A stretch of DNA of 64,000 nt from CAVVSQ01 sp963848825 (GCA_963848825.1 CAWKFA010000016.1:62001-126000); one strand, 5' to 3'; numbered from the stretch's first letter, positions 1-9,656 are shown. The notes: generated from the letters alone by a model not told the origin. A program made the numbers and translations.

Positions 1-646
1 GTGCTGCATTTTTTGGACGCCGACAAGAAAGTCAGCCACGTTGATAAACAATTGTCTGGTTACGTCCTGGAGAATTACAAACCCGCCATCTTCGTGGTCA
101 ATAAGTGGGACCTTTTGAAGGACCAGCTGGTGAGTAGTCAATTCGCCACCTATCTGCGGCAGGTTTTTCCCAGTCTTGACTTCGTGCCCATTGCCTTTAT
201 CACGGCCAAGGAGGGCAAGAACGTGCAGCAGGTCCTCGACCTTGCCCAGAATTTGCACAAGCAAGCCAGTGCCCGGGTCGGCACCGGCGATCTCAACCGT
301 CTGGTGCAAAAGATCTACACGACGCAGTCGCCGCCCATGCGTCAAAATCGCCAGGGCCGCATTTACTTTGCCACGCAGGCCGCCACCAACCCGCCGCTCC
401 TCGTCTTGTTCACCAACGGGCCGCAGCTATTTGACAATACTTACCAGCGCCTACCTGCTCAAAAACCTGCGCGACAACTTGCCCTTCCGGGACGTCGCCA
501 TCAAGATGTATCTGCGGGCTAAACCACGGCCGGAGGACACAGAAGCCGGTGACGCCACGGCCAAACCGACCAGGCTCAAGGCACACCCCAAAAGCAAAAC
601 CAAGCCGCTCAAAGGCAGCGCGGGTAAACTTTGGACCGACGTTTAA
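1..646 (+). CDS. der: GTPase Der (EngA), 3' part, frameshifted
   Basis: C-terminal part of the double-GTPase Der, needed for assembly of the 50S ribosomal subunit. The gene starts before the window. Visible are the G4 motif NKWD of the second G domain near position 105, the SA-type G5 region (FITAKEGKNV), and the KH-like C-terminal domain, which reads ...QLFDNTYQR and continues in the next frame as YLLKNLRDNLPFRDVAIKMYLRA, split here near position 450. The shift is one extra C (cgcc instead of cgc), so the reading frame up to 522 ends in a false tail and the true end is at 646. The tail after the KH domain is Lys/Pro rich. A frameshift in an essential gene is most likely a sequence error. Family identification is firm. 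Confidence 0.9.
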
Positions 647-695
647 CCGCGCGCATGCAATGCCAACTCTTAACACTAAAAGGCGGGTTAAGGCC

Positions 696-1171
696 ATGAA
701 TTACTTCCAAAAGCGCCTTGGAATCGTCTTCGCCCTCGCTGTGGGGCTGGCGCCCGTGTACTTGACGCATGCCGGCCTGCGCCGGCGCCGCTAAAAACAG
801 AGTATTTCAACGGCAAGGTTCTGCCCCTGGCAGACATTCTTAAAAAACAGGGCGCCAAACTGGACGCCGATGCCGCTCCCTACTGGCTGGCCTTGGTAAC
901 CGACGACAACAAGGCTTATCCCCTTATCAAGGACGACGCCAGCCGGATGTTTTTCAAAGATACGCAGCTATTGGACCGGCCCATGCGTTTGACGGGACGC
1001 CTAATTGCAGGCTCCACTCTTCTGCAGGTCATCAATGTCCATAGCTACCTGAAAGGGCAATTGCATGAGGTTTATTATTGGTGCGATATCTGCACCATTC
1101 GCGGATATGAGGCCGGTGTTTGCGATTGTTGCGGCGGATTGATGGAACTTCGCGAAGTGCCGGTCAAATAG
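696..1171 (+). CDS. Secreted Cys-rich hypothetical protein (frameshifted)
   Basis: A start ATG at 696 gives a hydrophobic signal sequence (LGIVFALAVGLAPVYLTHA). The frame then closes at 794, but a neighbouring frame continues without a break to 1171. One C missing near 775 (a CCC run read as CC) would join them through AGPAPAPLKTEYFNGKVLPL. The mature part, about 130 residues, ends in a Cys cluster (CDIC, then CDCCGG) that looks like a metal or redox site. I do not recognise a named family. It lies between der and gcvT on the same strand, 90 bp before gcvT. Confidence 0.6.
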
Positions 1172-1260
1172 GCCCTGAGCTAACTCCGAGATAGGAACAA
1201 AGCCACGCTGGTCACGGACTACACCGGTCATGGACCCGCTTATTCGTTGGGAGATACCTT

Positions 1261-2343
1261 ATGGGGATGCAAACGGTATTGCACGCCTGGCACGCAGGGC
1301 ACGGTGCCCGTCTGGTGGACTTCGGCGGCTGGGACATGCCCGTGCAATATTCCACCATCATGGAAGAGCACGCGGCCGTGAGGACAGGCGCGGGCATTTT
1401 TGATGTCAGTCACATGGGCCGGCTATCCTTCGGTGGCCCCGATGCACTCGCCTTGATCCAGCGAATCTTTACGAACAACGCCGCCACGATGAAGGACATG
1501 CAAGTACGCTATGGTCTGGTGTGCAACGACGAGGGTGGCATCCGCGATGACATCCTGGTTTATCGTTGGCCCTATGGTTACGCCATGGTGGTTAATGCCG
1601 GCAATCGCGAAAAAATTGTGGGCTGGCTCAACGACTCCAGGGGAACGCTGAATGTACAAATTCAGGATCAGACGCTTGATACTTGCATGATTGCGCTGCA
1701 AGGACCCCAGGCTCTTGAGATGGCGCACGAACTGGTCGAGGCGGACGCCAGCAAGCTAGGGTATTATTACGCGACGCCAACGCGCTACGCCGGCAAGGGT
1801 TGCGTGGTCAGCCGCACGGGCTACACGGGCGAAGATGGTCTTGAATTCATGGTCAGCAAAGATCAGGGCGTGCAACTCTGGGAGGAGCTTGCCAGGCGCG
1901 GGGCCCGGCCGTGCGGCCTGGGGGCGCACGACACACTTCGACTCGAAGCCGCCATGCCCCTTTATGGCCACGAGTTGAGCGAAACCATCGATCCTTTTCA
2001 GGCGGGCCTGGACTGGGCGGTAAAACTCGACAAGGGGGATTTCCGCGGTCGCGCAGCCTTGCTTAAACGGCGCGAAGACAAATCGCTGCGTAAGCGCGTT
2101 GGCCTGGAGTTGGCCGGCAAACGTATTGCCCGCGACGGGGCCCACGTTCAGGCGAACGGCCATAATATTGGTACCGTGACAAGCGGTACGTTTGCCCCTA
2201 CTCTTCATAAAACGATAGCCATGGCGTATATCGAGGCCAACTTGGCCCAGCCAGGGACGCCCTGCCAGGTGGACATTCGCGGCACTGCCGAAGTGGCCAG
2301 CGTGGTGGGGCTGCCGTTTTATAAGCGAGCAAAAGCAGTTTAA
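1261..2343 (+). CDS. gcvT: Aminomethyltransferase (glycine cleavage T protein)
   Basis: T protein of the glycine cleavage system: it takes the aminomethyl group from lipoyl-H protein, releases ammonia and forms methylene-tetrahydrofolate. 360 residues, the normal length. The N-terminus HAGHGARLVDFGGWDMPVQY and the DVSHMGR motif near residue 50 are typical folate-binding GcvT_N features, and SRTGYTGEDGLEF near residue 190 is the usual central motif; the C-terminal barrel domain ends SVVGLPFYKR. Start chosen at ATG 1261 with a GGGAG box about 8 nt upstream. First gene of the gcv cluster, and intact. Confidence 0.96.
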   Translation: MGMQTVLHAWHAGHGARLVDFGGWDMPVQYSTIMEEHAAVRTGAGIFDVSHMGRLSFGGPDALALIQRIFTNNAATMKDMQVRYGLVCNDEGGIRDDILVYRWPYGYAMVVNAGNREKIVGWLNDSRGTLNVQIQDQTLDTCMIALQGPQALEMAHELVEADASKLGYYYATPTRYAGKGCVVSRTGYTGEDGLEFMVSKDQGVQLWEELARRGARPCGLGAHDTLRLEAAMPLYGHELSETIDPFQAGLDWAVKLDKGDFRGRAALLKRREDKSLRKRVGLELAGKRIARDGAHVQANGHNIGTVTSGTFAPTLHKTIAMAYIEANLAQPGTPCQVDIRGTAEVASVVGLPFYKRAKAV

Positions 2344-2356
2344 ACCCCCATGGAAA

Positions 2357-2424
2357 GGTGTCTGGACCCCTCCGACACTGGCAAGATTTAGATCTTACCA
2401 AAGATTTCCAAGGGTCCAGACACC
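2357..2424. repeat. 13-bp perfect inverted repeat between gcvT and gcvH
   Basis: GGTGTCTGGACCC at 2357-2369 is exactly complementary to GGGTCCAGACACC at 2412-2424, with a 42-nt loop. It lies 13 bp after the gcvT stop and is followed on the plus strand by a short T run (gttttt at 2425-2430), so it may act as an attenuator or terminator between gcvT and gcvH. Its GGACCC/GGGTCC core resembles the other G4-TC.GA-C4 hairpins in this window, so it may instead be a dispersed repeat. Confidence 0.6.
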
Positions 2425-2493
2425 GTTTTTCAAGGGGCTGTTAACCCCGGGGCCTCATACCTGGCGATCAAGAAGGAAGGCGAGGAGTAGCGA

Positions 2494-2880
2494 ATGATTC
2501 CCAAAAATTTACGGTACGCGACTACCCATGAATGGGCCGACCTTCAGGGGGATTTATGTACCATCGGCATCACGGCCTTCGCCGTGGAACAATTGACGGA
2601 TGTCGTCTTTATCGAGCTCAACAAAGTCGGCGGCAAGCTGAAGGCCGGCGACAAGTTCGGCGTTATTGAGTCGGTCAAGGCAGTCAGCGACCTGTATGCC
2701 CCCATTGATGGCGAGTTGGCGGCGATCAATGATGCCGTGGTGAAGGACCCTTCGATAATCACCGTCGACCCGTTTGGTAAGGGTTGGATGGTAAAGATCA
2801 AGGTTGCCGCCGGCACCAAGCTCGATCACTTATTGACGCCGGAGCAATATGAGCACCAAATCGCCGGCCAGGGGCATTGA
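2494..2880 (+). CDS. gcvH: Glycine cleavage system H protein
   Basis: Lipoyl carrier of the glycine cleavage complex; its swinging arm shuttles the aminomethyl group between P, T and L proteins. 128 residues, standard size. The lipoylation site is the Lys in ESVKAVSDLYAP near residue 63, and the N-terminal YATTHEWADL and the GITAFAVEQLTDVVF strands are diagnostic. Start ATG 2494 follows GGCGAGGAG about 8 nt upstream. The lipoate/octanoate transferase gene at 5811 in the same cluster could modify this protein. Confidence 0.96.
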   Translation: MIPKNLRYATTHEWADLQGDLCTIGITAFAVEQLTDVVFIELNKVGGKLKAGDKFGVIESVKAVSDLYAPIDGELAAINDAVVKDPSIITVDPFGKGWMVKIKVAAGTKLDHLLTPEQYEHQIAGQGH

Positions 2881-2886
2881 GACCAA

Positions 2887-2927
2887 GAGCATTCGAAAAA
2901 GGGGTTGACCCCTTTTCTCCGAACGCT
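2887..2927. repeat. Imperfect hairpin between gcvH and gcvPA
   Basis: GAGCATTCGAAAAAGGGG at 2887-2904 pairs with CCCCTTTTCTCCGAACGCTC at 2908-2927 around the loop TTGA. It begins 6 bp after the gcvH stop. The AAAAAGGGGTTGACCCC centre is close to the terminal repeats of the 107-bp elements at 21514 and 43257, suggesting a relic of the same repeat class. It could also weaken read-through into gcvPA. Confidence 0.55.
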
Positions 2928-2990
2928 CAAAAGGCTCGCTTTCCTTCTTCAGGACCCCCAGGTTTACGCCGCTTCGAGACTTCATGCCCC

Positions 2991-2996
2991 GGAGGA
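2991..2996 (+). promoter_or_regulatory. Ribosome binding site fixing the TTG start of gcvPA
   Basis: GGAGGA lies 6 nt before TTG 3003. The codons after this TTG read SYILNTPEDQKAML, the usual beginning of GcvPA proteins, while the longer frame back to 2877 runs through the hairpin at 2887-2927 and encodes an unrelated stretch. Confidence 0.75.
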
Positions 2997-3002
2997 AGAT
3001 CC

Positions 3003-4352
3003 TTGTCGTATATCCTCAACACGCCCGAAGATCAAAAGGCGATGCTCGCGACCATCGGCGCCGGCACGCTAGGCGATCTCTTCGCGAATATTCCGGAAAA
3101 GGTGCGACTTCGTCGCCAGCTAGATGTGGCTCCCGCGTTGACGGAAATCGAACTGCAACAGCACATGGCGGAGTTGGCGCGCAAGAACCAGTCGGCGGAT
3201 GATGCCGTCTGCTTTTTGGGCGGCGGCAGCTACGATCATTTCATTCCCGCGGTCGTGGACGTCATCGCCGGGCGCAGTGAGTTTTACACTGCCTATACGC
3301 CCTACCAGGCCGAAGCCAGCCAGGGAAGCTTGCAAGCCTTTTTTGAATATCAAACCCTGATCTGCCAGCTCACCGGCATGGACGTCGCCAACGCCAGCCT
3401 CTACGAGGGTGGCAGCGCCGTGGCCGAAAGCGTGCTGATGGCCATGAGCATCAATCATGGCCGTCATAAGGTCCTGGTGGCCGAGAGTGTCCATCCGGAA
3501 TATCGCCTCACCCTTGCGACGTATCTGGCAAACTTGCCGGTGACCGTTACCACGCTGCCGACTCCCCATGGCTGCCTCGACCCAAAAACGCTCAAGGATG
3601 CGGTGGATGAGCAAACTTTATGCGTCATCGTGCAGCACCCCAATTTTTTTGGCGGACTGGAAGAGGTCGACGCGATTGGCAAGATTTGCCACGCTCATGG
3701 CGCCCTGTATGTCGCAAGCTTCGACCCCATCAGTCTCGGCCTGCTGAAAGGCCCGGCAAGTTACGGGGCCGATATCGCCGTGGCCGAGGGACAATGCCTG
3801 GGCAACCCGATGGTGTATGGCGGGCCCTACCTGGGCATCATGGCGTGCCGTGAAGAATTTCTTCGCAAGATTCCAGGCCGGCTCGTGGGGCAGACCGTGG
3901 ACCGCCAGGGCAAGCGCTGCTGGGTATTGACGCTGCAAACGCGGGAACAGCATATTCGCCGGGAAAAAGCGACCAGCAACATCTGCACCAACCAAGGCCT
4001 GTTCGCCTTACGTGCGGCCGTTTACCTGGCCGCGCTTGGGCCTCTTGGCCTACGGGAGACCGCCGACCTTTGTCTACGCAAGGCACATTACCTGGCGGAC
4101 GAACTATGCAAGGTTCCCGGTGTGTCCCTCAAATACCAGCGGCCTTTCTTCAAGGAGTTTACCGTTCAATTACCGGGCAATGTGACGAGCCTGCTTGAAC
4201 GGTTGCTGAAGGCTGGCTACCACGCCGGCCTCGACCTGGGGCGCTGGTATCCGGGCCTGAAAAACTGCCTTACCATCGCCGTTACCGAAAAACGCACCAA
4301 GAAGGACATGGATGGTCTGGTAGCCACATTGCGAGCCGAAATCAAGGGTTGA
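3003..4352 (+). CDS. gcvPA: Glycine dehydrogenase (decarboxylating) subunit 1
   Basis: Alpha subunit of the two-subunit P protein, which decarboxylates glycine using pyridoxal phosphate and passes the aminomethyl group to lipoyl-H protein. 449 residues from the TTG start, the normal size. Diagnostic stretches: FLGGGSYDHFIPAVVD, YTAYTPYQAEASQGSLQ, NASLYEGGSAVAE and the C-terminal DLGRWYPGLKNCLTIAVTE. The subunit lacks the PLP lysine, as is normal for GcvPA; that residue is in GcvPB next door. The gene ends 14 bp before gcvPB and is intact. Confidence 0.95.
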   Translation: MSYILNTPEDQKAMLATIGAGTLGDLFANIPEKVRLRRQLDVAPALTEIELQQHMAELARKNQSADDAVCFLGGGSYDHFIPAVVDVIAGRSEFYTAYTPYQAEASQGSLQAFFEYQTLICQLTGMDVANASLYEGGSAVAESVLMAMSINHGRHKVLVAESVHPEYRLTLATYLANLPVTVTTLPTPHGCLDPKTLKDAVDEQTLCVIVQHPNFFGGLEEVDAIGKICHAHGALYVASFDPISLGLLKGPASYGADIAVAEGQCLGNPMVYGGPYLGIMACREEFLRKIPGRLVGQTVDRQGKRCWVLTLQTREQHIRREKATSNICTNQGLFALRAAVYLAALGPLGLRETADLCLRKAHYLADELCKVPGVSLKYQRPFFKEFTVQLPGNVTSLLERLLKAGYHAGLDLGRWYPGLKNCLTIAVTEKRTKKDMDGLVATLRAEIKG

Positions 4353-4366
4353 TCAGGGAGAGGTTC

Positions 4367-5814
4367 ATGCAAGCGAATCAGGCCACGGATCTGTTATTTG
4401 AAATGAGCCATCCGGGCAGGCGCTGCCATCGGCTGCCCGCTTGCGATGTGCCTGGCGAGGCCCGCATGCTGTTGCCGGCCGAATGCCTGGCCGAGGCGCC
4501 GCCCGCCTTGCCCGAAATCGCCGAGATCGACCTGATTCGCCATTTCACGAACCTATCCAAGCGCAACATGTCGATCGACACGAATTTTTATCCCCTGGGT
4601 TCATGTACGATGAAGTACAATCCCAAGCGCCACGAACGCCTGGCGGCGCTGCCGGGCCTGGCTAATTTGCATCCTCTGCAAGCCGATGCCTCTTGCCAGG
4701 GAATGCTGCAAATGCTTTGGGAGATGCAAAATATTCTCGCGGAGATCGCCGGCCTCGATACGGTGGCTTTGCAACCTGCCGCCGGGCGCAGGGCGAACTG
4801 GCCGCGCTGCTGGTGGCCGCGGCCTATTTCCGCGACCGTGGGCAACAGCGCACCCGTGTCCTCATTCCCGATAGCGCGCACGGCACCAATCCCGCCAGCG
4901 CCGCCATCGCGGGTTTCCAAACCGTCTCCATCAAAAGTACGGCTCGTGGCCTGGTCGATATGCAAGACCTCAAGGCCAAGCTCGACGATGAGACCGCCGT
5001 ATTCATGATCACGAACCCGAATACGATCGGCCTCTTCGACACCCAGATCATGGACATCACCCACCTCCTTCATGACCGGGGGGCACTGGTGTATCTCGAC
5101 GGCGCCAATATGAACGCCATCGTCGGGGTGGCGCGGCCGGGAGATTTCGGCGCCGACATGATGCATTACAACGTTCACAAGACCTTTACGGGGCCCCATG
5201 GAGCCGGCGGGCCGGGGTCCGGGCCCATTGCGGTGCGGTCTTTCCTCGCCCCCTATCTACCCGCGCCCCTCGTCGCCAAGGAAGGTGAGCTCTTCAAGCT
5301 CGACTATGATCGGCCCAAATCTATCGGCCGGGTCCGTAGCTTTTTCGGCAACGTGGGCATTCTCCTGCGCGGCTATTGCTATATCCGCACCCTTGGACCT
5401 GCCGGGCTGCGGGAAATGACGGAAAATGCCGTCCTCAACGCCAACTACCTGCTCGCGTTACTTAAAGATACCTTCGAAGTCCCCAACGGGGACCGCTGCA
5501 TGCATGAATTCGTGGCCAGTGCCCGTAACCTCAAGCGCGAAAGACGCATCAGCGCCATGGACTTCGCCAAACGCCTCCTCGACTATGGCTACCACGCTCC
5601 CACCGTTTATTTCCCGCTGGTTGTGCCCGAGGCGATGATGATCGAACCGACCGAAACCGAGAGCAAGGAAACGCTCGAAGGTTTCGCCAAAGTCATGCGC
5701 GCCATTCGTGACGAGGACCCAGAGTTCTTGCACCAGGCTCCCCACACGTTGGGTATCAGCCGGCCCGACGAAATCAAGGCCGCCAAGGACCCGGTGCTGC
5801 GCTGGAAGAAATGA
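4367..5814 (+). CDS. gcvPB: Glycine dehydrogenase (decarboxylating) subunit 2, frameshifted
   Basis: Beta subunit of P protein, carrying the PLP site: the Schiff-base lysine is in HYNVHKTFTGPHGAGGPG near position 5180. Other family marks are NFYPLGSCTMKYNPK and HGTNPASAAIAGF. Start ATG 4367 has GGGAGAGG 4 nt upstream. The frame breaks at 4784-4786: restoring one G to the GGG run makes ...LQPAAGAQGELAALLVAA continuous and gives a normal protein of about 482 residues. The break is therefore probably a homopolymer error. The stop overlaps the next start as ATGA, implying translational coupling to the transferase gene. Confidence 0.93.
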
Positions 5815-6538
5815 CCTCATTTCGATGGTTCCCGCTGACGCGCGCTGACGGCGTACGCAACATGGCTACGGACGATGTTCTTCTCGACCTTGCCACCACC
5901 GAAAAAGTGGTCTATTTGCGTTTTTATGGCTGGATGGGTCCTACGCTGAGCCTTGGTTATTTCCAGGCAGCCGCCGAACGCCTCAGCCGCCCGTCCATCG
6001 CGCAGCTTCCTTTCGTCAGACGGCCATCCGGCGGCAAAGCGCTCATCCATCATCGCGAATTGACCTACGCCCTGGCGCTGCCGCCAGGTTTCGCCCCGGA
6101 CTGGATGCCGCGCATGCACAGTCGCATCATCCTGCCCGCCCTCGATGATCTTGGCCTGGCCGGCCAAGTCCGGGCCGTTGAGCCCACGATCAGCCCGCCG
6201 CCGACAACCTTATGTTTTGCGTTAAAGACCGGCGGCGATCTGGTCTGCGCGGGCCACAAGGTGGTCGGCAGCGCCCAGCGCAAGCACCGCCAGGCTCTTT
6301 TGCAACATGGGGCCATTCTGTTGCGCAAAGCGAATACGCCCCCGAGTTGCCGGGGATCAAGGAACTCACCGGGCTAGGTTTGGTCGAGGAAGATTTACAG
6401 GCTGCCATCCTGACAAACTTCCAGCGGGAAACCGGCTGGGCTCCCCAGCCTGCATGCTGGCGGCCCCAGGACCTGGAGGCCATCGATCACACCATTGCGC
6501 GGCAATATGGCACGAAGGAATGGAACGAGAAAAGGTGA
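5811..6538 (+). CDS. Lipoate/octanoate transferase family protein (LipM/LplA type), frameshifted
   Basis: Biotin/lipoate protein ligase fold. RRPSGGKALIHHRELTYAL near residue 65 is the family signature, and HKVVGSAQRKHRQALLQHGA contains the lysine and small loop typical of LipM octanoyltransferases and LplA ligases. It would octanoylate or lipoylate GcvH, encoded upstream, which explains its place in the gcv cluster. A missing A in the run at 6328-6330 shifts the frame; restoring it gives LLRKSEYAPELPGIKELTGL and an end at 6538, about 242 residues. Whether it is a transferase or an ATP-dependent ligase cannot be settled from sequence alone. Confidence 0.85.
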
Positions 6539-6549
6539 GCAAAAAGGAA

Positions 6550-6575
6550 CCGGCCGCGCGGGTCTGCGCGGCCGG
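6550..6575 (-). terminator. Rho-independent terminator for the minus-strand gene
   Basis: CCGGCCGCGC at 6550-6559 pairs perfectly with GCGCGGCCGG at 6566-6575 around a 6-nt loop. On the minus strand the stem is followed by TTCCTTTTT, a terminator-like T tract. It lies 32 bp after the end of the Cys-rich gene at 6607 and between two convergent genes. Confidence 0.7.
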
Positions 6576-6606
6576 GGCTGAACGTAGCGCGAATCGATCT
6601 TCGTTC

Positions 6607-7208
6607 TTAGAAAGGACTGCGAAGATTTTCGGAATTGAAGCTTGGCACCGCGGCGGGAGCGGCGCTCGGGGAAACTTCGATGGCGGGGGCAACGGGAGCT
6701 TCTGTCGGCAGGGTGTTATAGCGAACTTCCTTGGCGGGCGGTTCGCTACCGGTGCTCGGCATCTTCTTGGGCGGAGCGGGAATCGGCTCGCCAGCGCGGG
6801 GAGCCATTGGCGCGGCCGTACCACACGTGCTACACGTACTGCAGTGCCCGTGGCGCATCCAGTATCGCAGCCACATTTCTCCTTGTGGAAATGTGCTTTC
6901 AACCGTTCGAGCAGTTTCGGACCGCTGCTGCAGGTATCGCACGGGGCCGGCGCACATACGGGTGCGCATTTCGGAGCGCAAACAGGTGCCGGTGCACATT
7001 TCGGGGCCGCGCAGGTCGCGCAGGTGTCGCAGCTGTTGCCCTTCTGGAACTTGGCGCGCAGCTTGTCGAGCAGGTGGTGGCCACCCGTCTCACAGGTTGA
7101 GCAGGTGGAGCACGTGCTGGTCGCGCGACAACAGGCACCGACGGGCATGGCCGCAGTGGTGTCGCCAGCAAACCACGCCGTCGTCACTAACAGAAACGCA
7201 GCATTCAC
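6607..7208 (-). CDS. Secreted cysteine-rich protein (frameshifted)
   Basis: GTG start at 7208 with GGAGG 7 nt upstream. A signal peptide (NAAFLLVTTAWFAGDTTAA) is followed by clusters of Cys: CSTCSTCETGG, CDTCATCAAPKC, CAPKCAPVCAPAPCDTC and KCGCDTGCATG. Two short helices, HHLLDKLRAKFQ and KLLERLKAHFHKE, repeat the same pattern (L-L-[DE]-[RK]-L-[RK]-A). The frame changes near 6855, after which the protein continues CSTCSTCGTAAPMAPRAG and ends in a Pro/Ala-rich tail (NSENLRSPF) at 6607. Metal binding or extracellular disulfide cross-linking is possible. The family occurs in Gemmata relatives from memory; function unknown. Confidence 0.65.
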
Positions 7209-7481
7209 GAGGTATCCTCCAAGGGAGTTTGACAGAAGCTCAGGTCGGCGTCGTCATGGTCTCGTCCTACCAACCTGCCGTTGGGCCGGGTTTCCTGTGC
7301 CTCGATCTGTTCCGTAATACTCCGGCCTTCCGGGGGTGTACGCTTTCCCCTCACGCAGACTGGAGTACTGTTCTCAGGAGGATTTATTCGGCAGCCCGGC
7401 AACCCAGCTTGAACAGATTTTCTCAAATCTCCCAAGGCCCCAGGGTGCCGGACTTGCCACATTTAACGAGGAGATGGGACT

Positions 7482-8486
7482 TCAGGGTAAATCGCGATAG
7501 GAGAAAGCCTTCTCGGTGCGCTCTGCCGGGTACGGGCGTCCAGCCACTTCCACATAAGGATAAATGAAAAAGTTCAAGCTGGGACCTTCTTGACGAGGTT
7601 CAAGGTCGATGTCCCGGCCAGTGGTAAACTGGACGCGGTCCTCCGTCAAGTTCCCGAAATAGTATTCCTTCATGGCCGGAAAGCGGTTCGCTTCGGAAAT
7701 ATCCACGGGCACCCAGCCCTTGCCTTGCGGCATAAACCAGGCCCAGCAATGATAGCCGCCGACGGGGCCCGCCCCGCGCTCCGGCGGCACCGAAAAACCC
7801 ATCTCGAACTTGGAAGGAATCTTGTTGCCGCGCGCCATGCTGATAAAGAGGCTGTGAAAATCGGTGCAGTTGCCGAACTTGCTATCACAGGCCCACAGCG
7901 AATCCCCATTGCCCCAGCCGGCACCCTGCTTGCTGTATTTCATGTGATCGTCCACGACGTCGTAAAGCACCTTGGCGGCGGCGAAATTATCATCCGGCGG
8001 CAGCTTTTTATCCTTGATCAGGTCAAGTGGTTTTCCTCGGATCGGCACCAGTCTGTCTGGCTCGAGAAACCGGCTGATCTTGTCCATTGGTCGTGGCGTC
8101 AGCGTCAGGTTGGCCTTGATATCGGTTTTCACTTCCTTGCGCCCCACCCGGTACACGATCTCAAAGGGTATCTTGCCATCGGCCTCCGCCCTGGCCTGAA
8201 AGTAAAGGGCCCGGTTGCCGTACTGCTTTTCATCATGAAAGGAGCCGTTGGCGGGCAATTTCTTGGAGACGATTTCCACTTCCTGCTCGACGCTCGAGCG
8301 TGCCACCGGCAGCCAGATTCGCGCCTCGTCACCGGGCTTTAAATCTTTCACGGCGCCCGCGTAAGTGAACAAGAACTCGCGGCTCTTGCCCAAAACCCCC
8401 ACTTTCGGCGTGTCGGTCTGGCCCGGTAAAAAGCCGCCAACAACAAGCATCAAAATGGCTGCCGCGGAAGTTACGGAAAGTTTCAT
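7482..8486 (-). CDS. Secreted transglutaminase-like protein
   Basis: Signal sequence MKLSVTSAAAILMLVVGGF, then an N-terminal beta region and a transglutaminase-like core. The catalytic triad is visible: Cys in KFGNCTDFHSLF, His in GGYHCWAWFM and Asp in WVPVDISEANRFP. About 334 residues. Start placed at 8486 because TTGGAG lies 8 nt upstream, while the longer frame from 8510 has no ribosome binding site. Such proteins act as peptidases or transamidases outside the cytoplasm; the substrate cannot be told. Intact. Confidence 0.85.
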   Translation of the reverse strand: MKLSVTSAAAILMLVVGGFLPGQTDTPKVGVLGKSREFLFTYAGAVKDLKPGDEARIWLPVARSSVEQEVEIVSKKLPANGSFHDEKQYGNRALYFQARAEADGKIPFEIVYRVGRKEVKTDIKANLTLTPRPMDKISRFLEPDRLVPIRGKPLDLIKDKKLPPDDNFAAAKVLYDVVDDHMKYSKQGAGWGNGDSLWACDSKFGNCTDFHSLFISMARGNKIPSKFEMGFSVPPERGAGPVGGYHCWAWFMPQGKGWVPVDISEANRFPAMKEYYFGNLTEDRVQFTTGRDIDLEPRQEGPSLNFFIYPYVEVAGRPYPAERTEKAFSYRDLP

Positions 8487-8630
8487 GGTCCAACTCCAAT
8501 TGCCCAACATGCCAGGCCGTTTGGCTTAGATTATGGAATCAGGCAACTAAAAGTCGGCTTGACCCCCGCTACAAGCATGATATGGTCCGCGGCCAAACAC
8601 CGCCTTATTCTCGCACGGACAGGGAAGCCC

Positions 8631-9523
8631 GTGAGCAAGCGCGTTCGGTCAATATGGTACCTGCTCCTGGCGCTGCTCGGCAGCGCGGGCTGCGCCAGCT
8701 TCTCGGAGACGGTGCCAAGCACGTCATGGCTCAAGCGCCCACGCCTGGGGCGAGGTCTCGACGAGCGCATCGTGCTCCTGGAAGTCGCCATCCTCGAAAG
8801 ACCGATCGGCGACCCCTACATCAACAAGGAGCTCTGGCAAAACACGGACGAAATGATCGTCGACCTCGATCGCAAGGCCGCGGTGGAAGACAATGGTTTT
8901 CGCGTCGGCCAGATCGTCGGCATGACGCCCGGCAAGCTGCAAGATTTGCTCAAGTCCAAACGTTATTGCGGCAACCCCTGGCGCCGGCTGCTGCCTTCGG
9001 GCAACACCGCCTCGCTCTACCTGGCGCGACCTGGCCGCGCTGTGAATTCACCGTTCAGCAAGGCAGCCAGTCGACCAAACTGGGCTTCGACCAGGCAAGA
9101 TTTTGCCTCGATGTGAAAACGACGCTGACGAGCGACAACAAAACGCGCCTGTCGTTTGTCCCGAAAGTGGAGAATGGCGAACCAACCCTCCCCTTCCACG
9201 CCGACCCCGACAAACAGTCCTGGACCATTCGCGTCGAAAAGCCCTGCCAAACCTACCCGGAGCTCGCCTGGGACGTCGTGCTCGCTCCCGGCGAATACCT
9301 CGTCATCGGGGGTATTCTCGACAAAGAAAACTCGCTGGGACACCGCTCCTTCGTTCAAGAAGAGGGCACCATGGTGCAGCGCCTGCTAGTATTGCGCACG
9401 AGCCGCTCCCAAAACGGCGGCGAACCCAGCGAGCCCACCCTCGAGGATCTGGCGCGCAGCCAACATTCTCCCTGCCTGGCAGCCCAGGCCAGCATGACCT
9501 CGATTCGCGCGAGCGGCGAATAA
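8631..9523 (+). CDS. Lipoprotein of unknown function (frameshifted)
   Basis: GTG start at 8631 gives SKRVRSIWYLLLALLGSAGC with a lipobox (LGSAGC), so the protein should be lipid-anchored. The first frame runs to about 9030 (LLEVAILERPIGDPYINKEL) and the second continues from EFTVQQGSQSTKLGFDQARF to the stop at 9523 with a beta-rich pattern (LVIGGILDKENSLGHRSFV, MVQRLLVLRTSR). At least one indel near 9025-9045 separates them. About 295 residues when joined. I do not recognise the family. Confidence 0.6.
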
Positions 9524-9599
9524 GCGGGCGGCTTGAGCCGGACGAGGAACCGCGCGGGTCCCAGGATGGTCGAGGAACTTTCCGTTTGAGGGAGCTGTC

Positions 9600-9656
9600 A
9601 ACCTGTCCGTGTGTATTCCGGGACAGGTTGGAAACCAGGTTGGAAACCTATCCTAC
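9600..9656. repeat. REP-like palindrome, outer copy
   Basis: AACCTGTCC at 9600-9608 pairs with GGACAGGTT at 9621-9629, followed by two copies of the core AGGTTGGAAACC (the second running into TATCCTAC). The same core makes the larger palindromes on both sides of the tyrosine transposase gene at 10250-10936. Confidence 0.75.

Noticed and set aside
2877..3002. Longer gcvPA starting at 2877
   Set aside because: The extra 42 codons run through a hairpin repeat and have no homology to GcvPA; GGAGGA plus TTG 3003 gives the normal N-terminus.
9017..9523. Secretin-like or TonB-like C-terminus in the lipoprotein at 8631
   Set aside because: The LVIGGILDKE... strand pattern is suggestive, but no second motif supports it.
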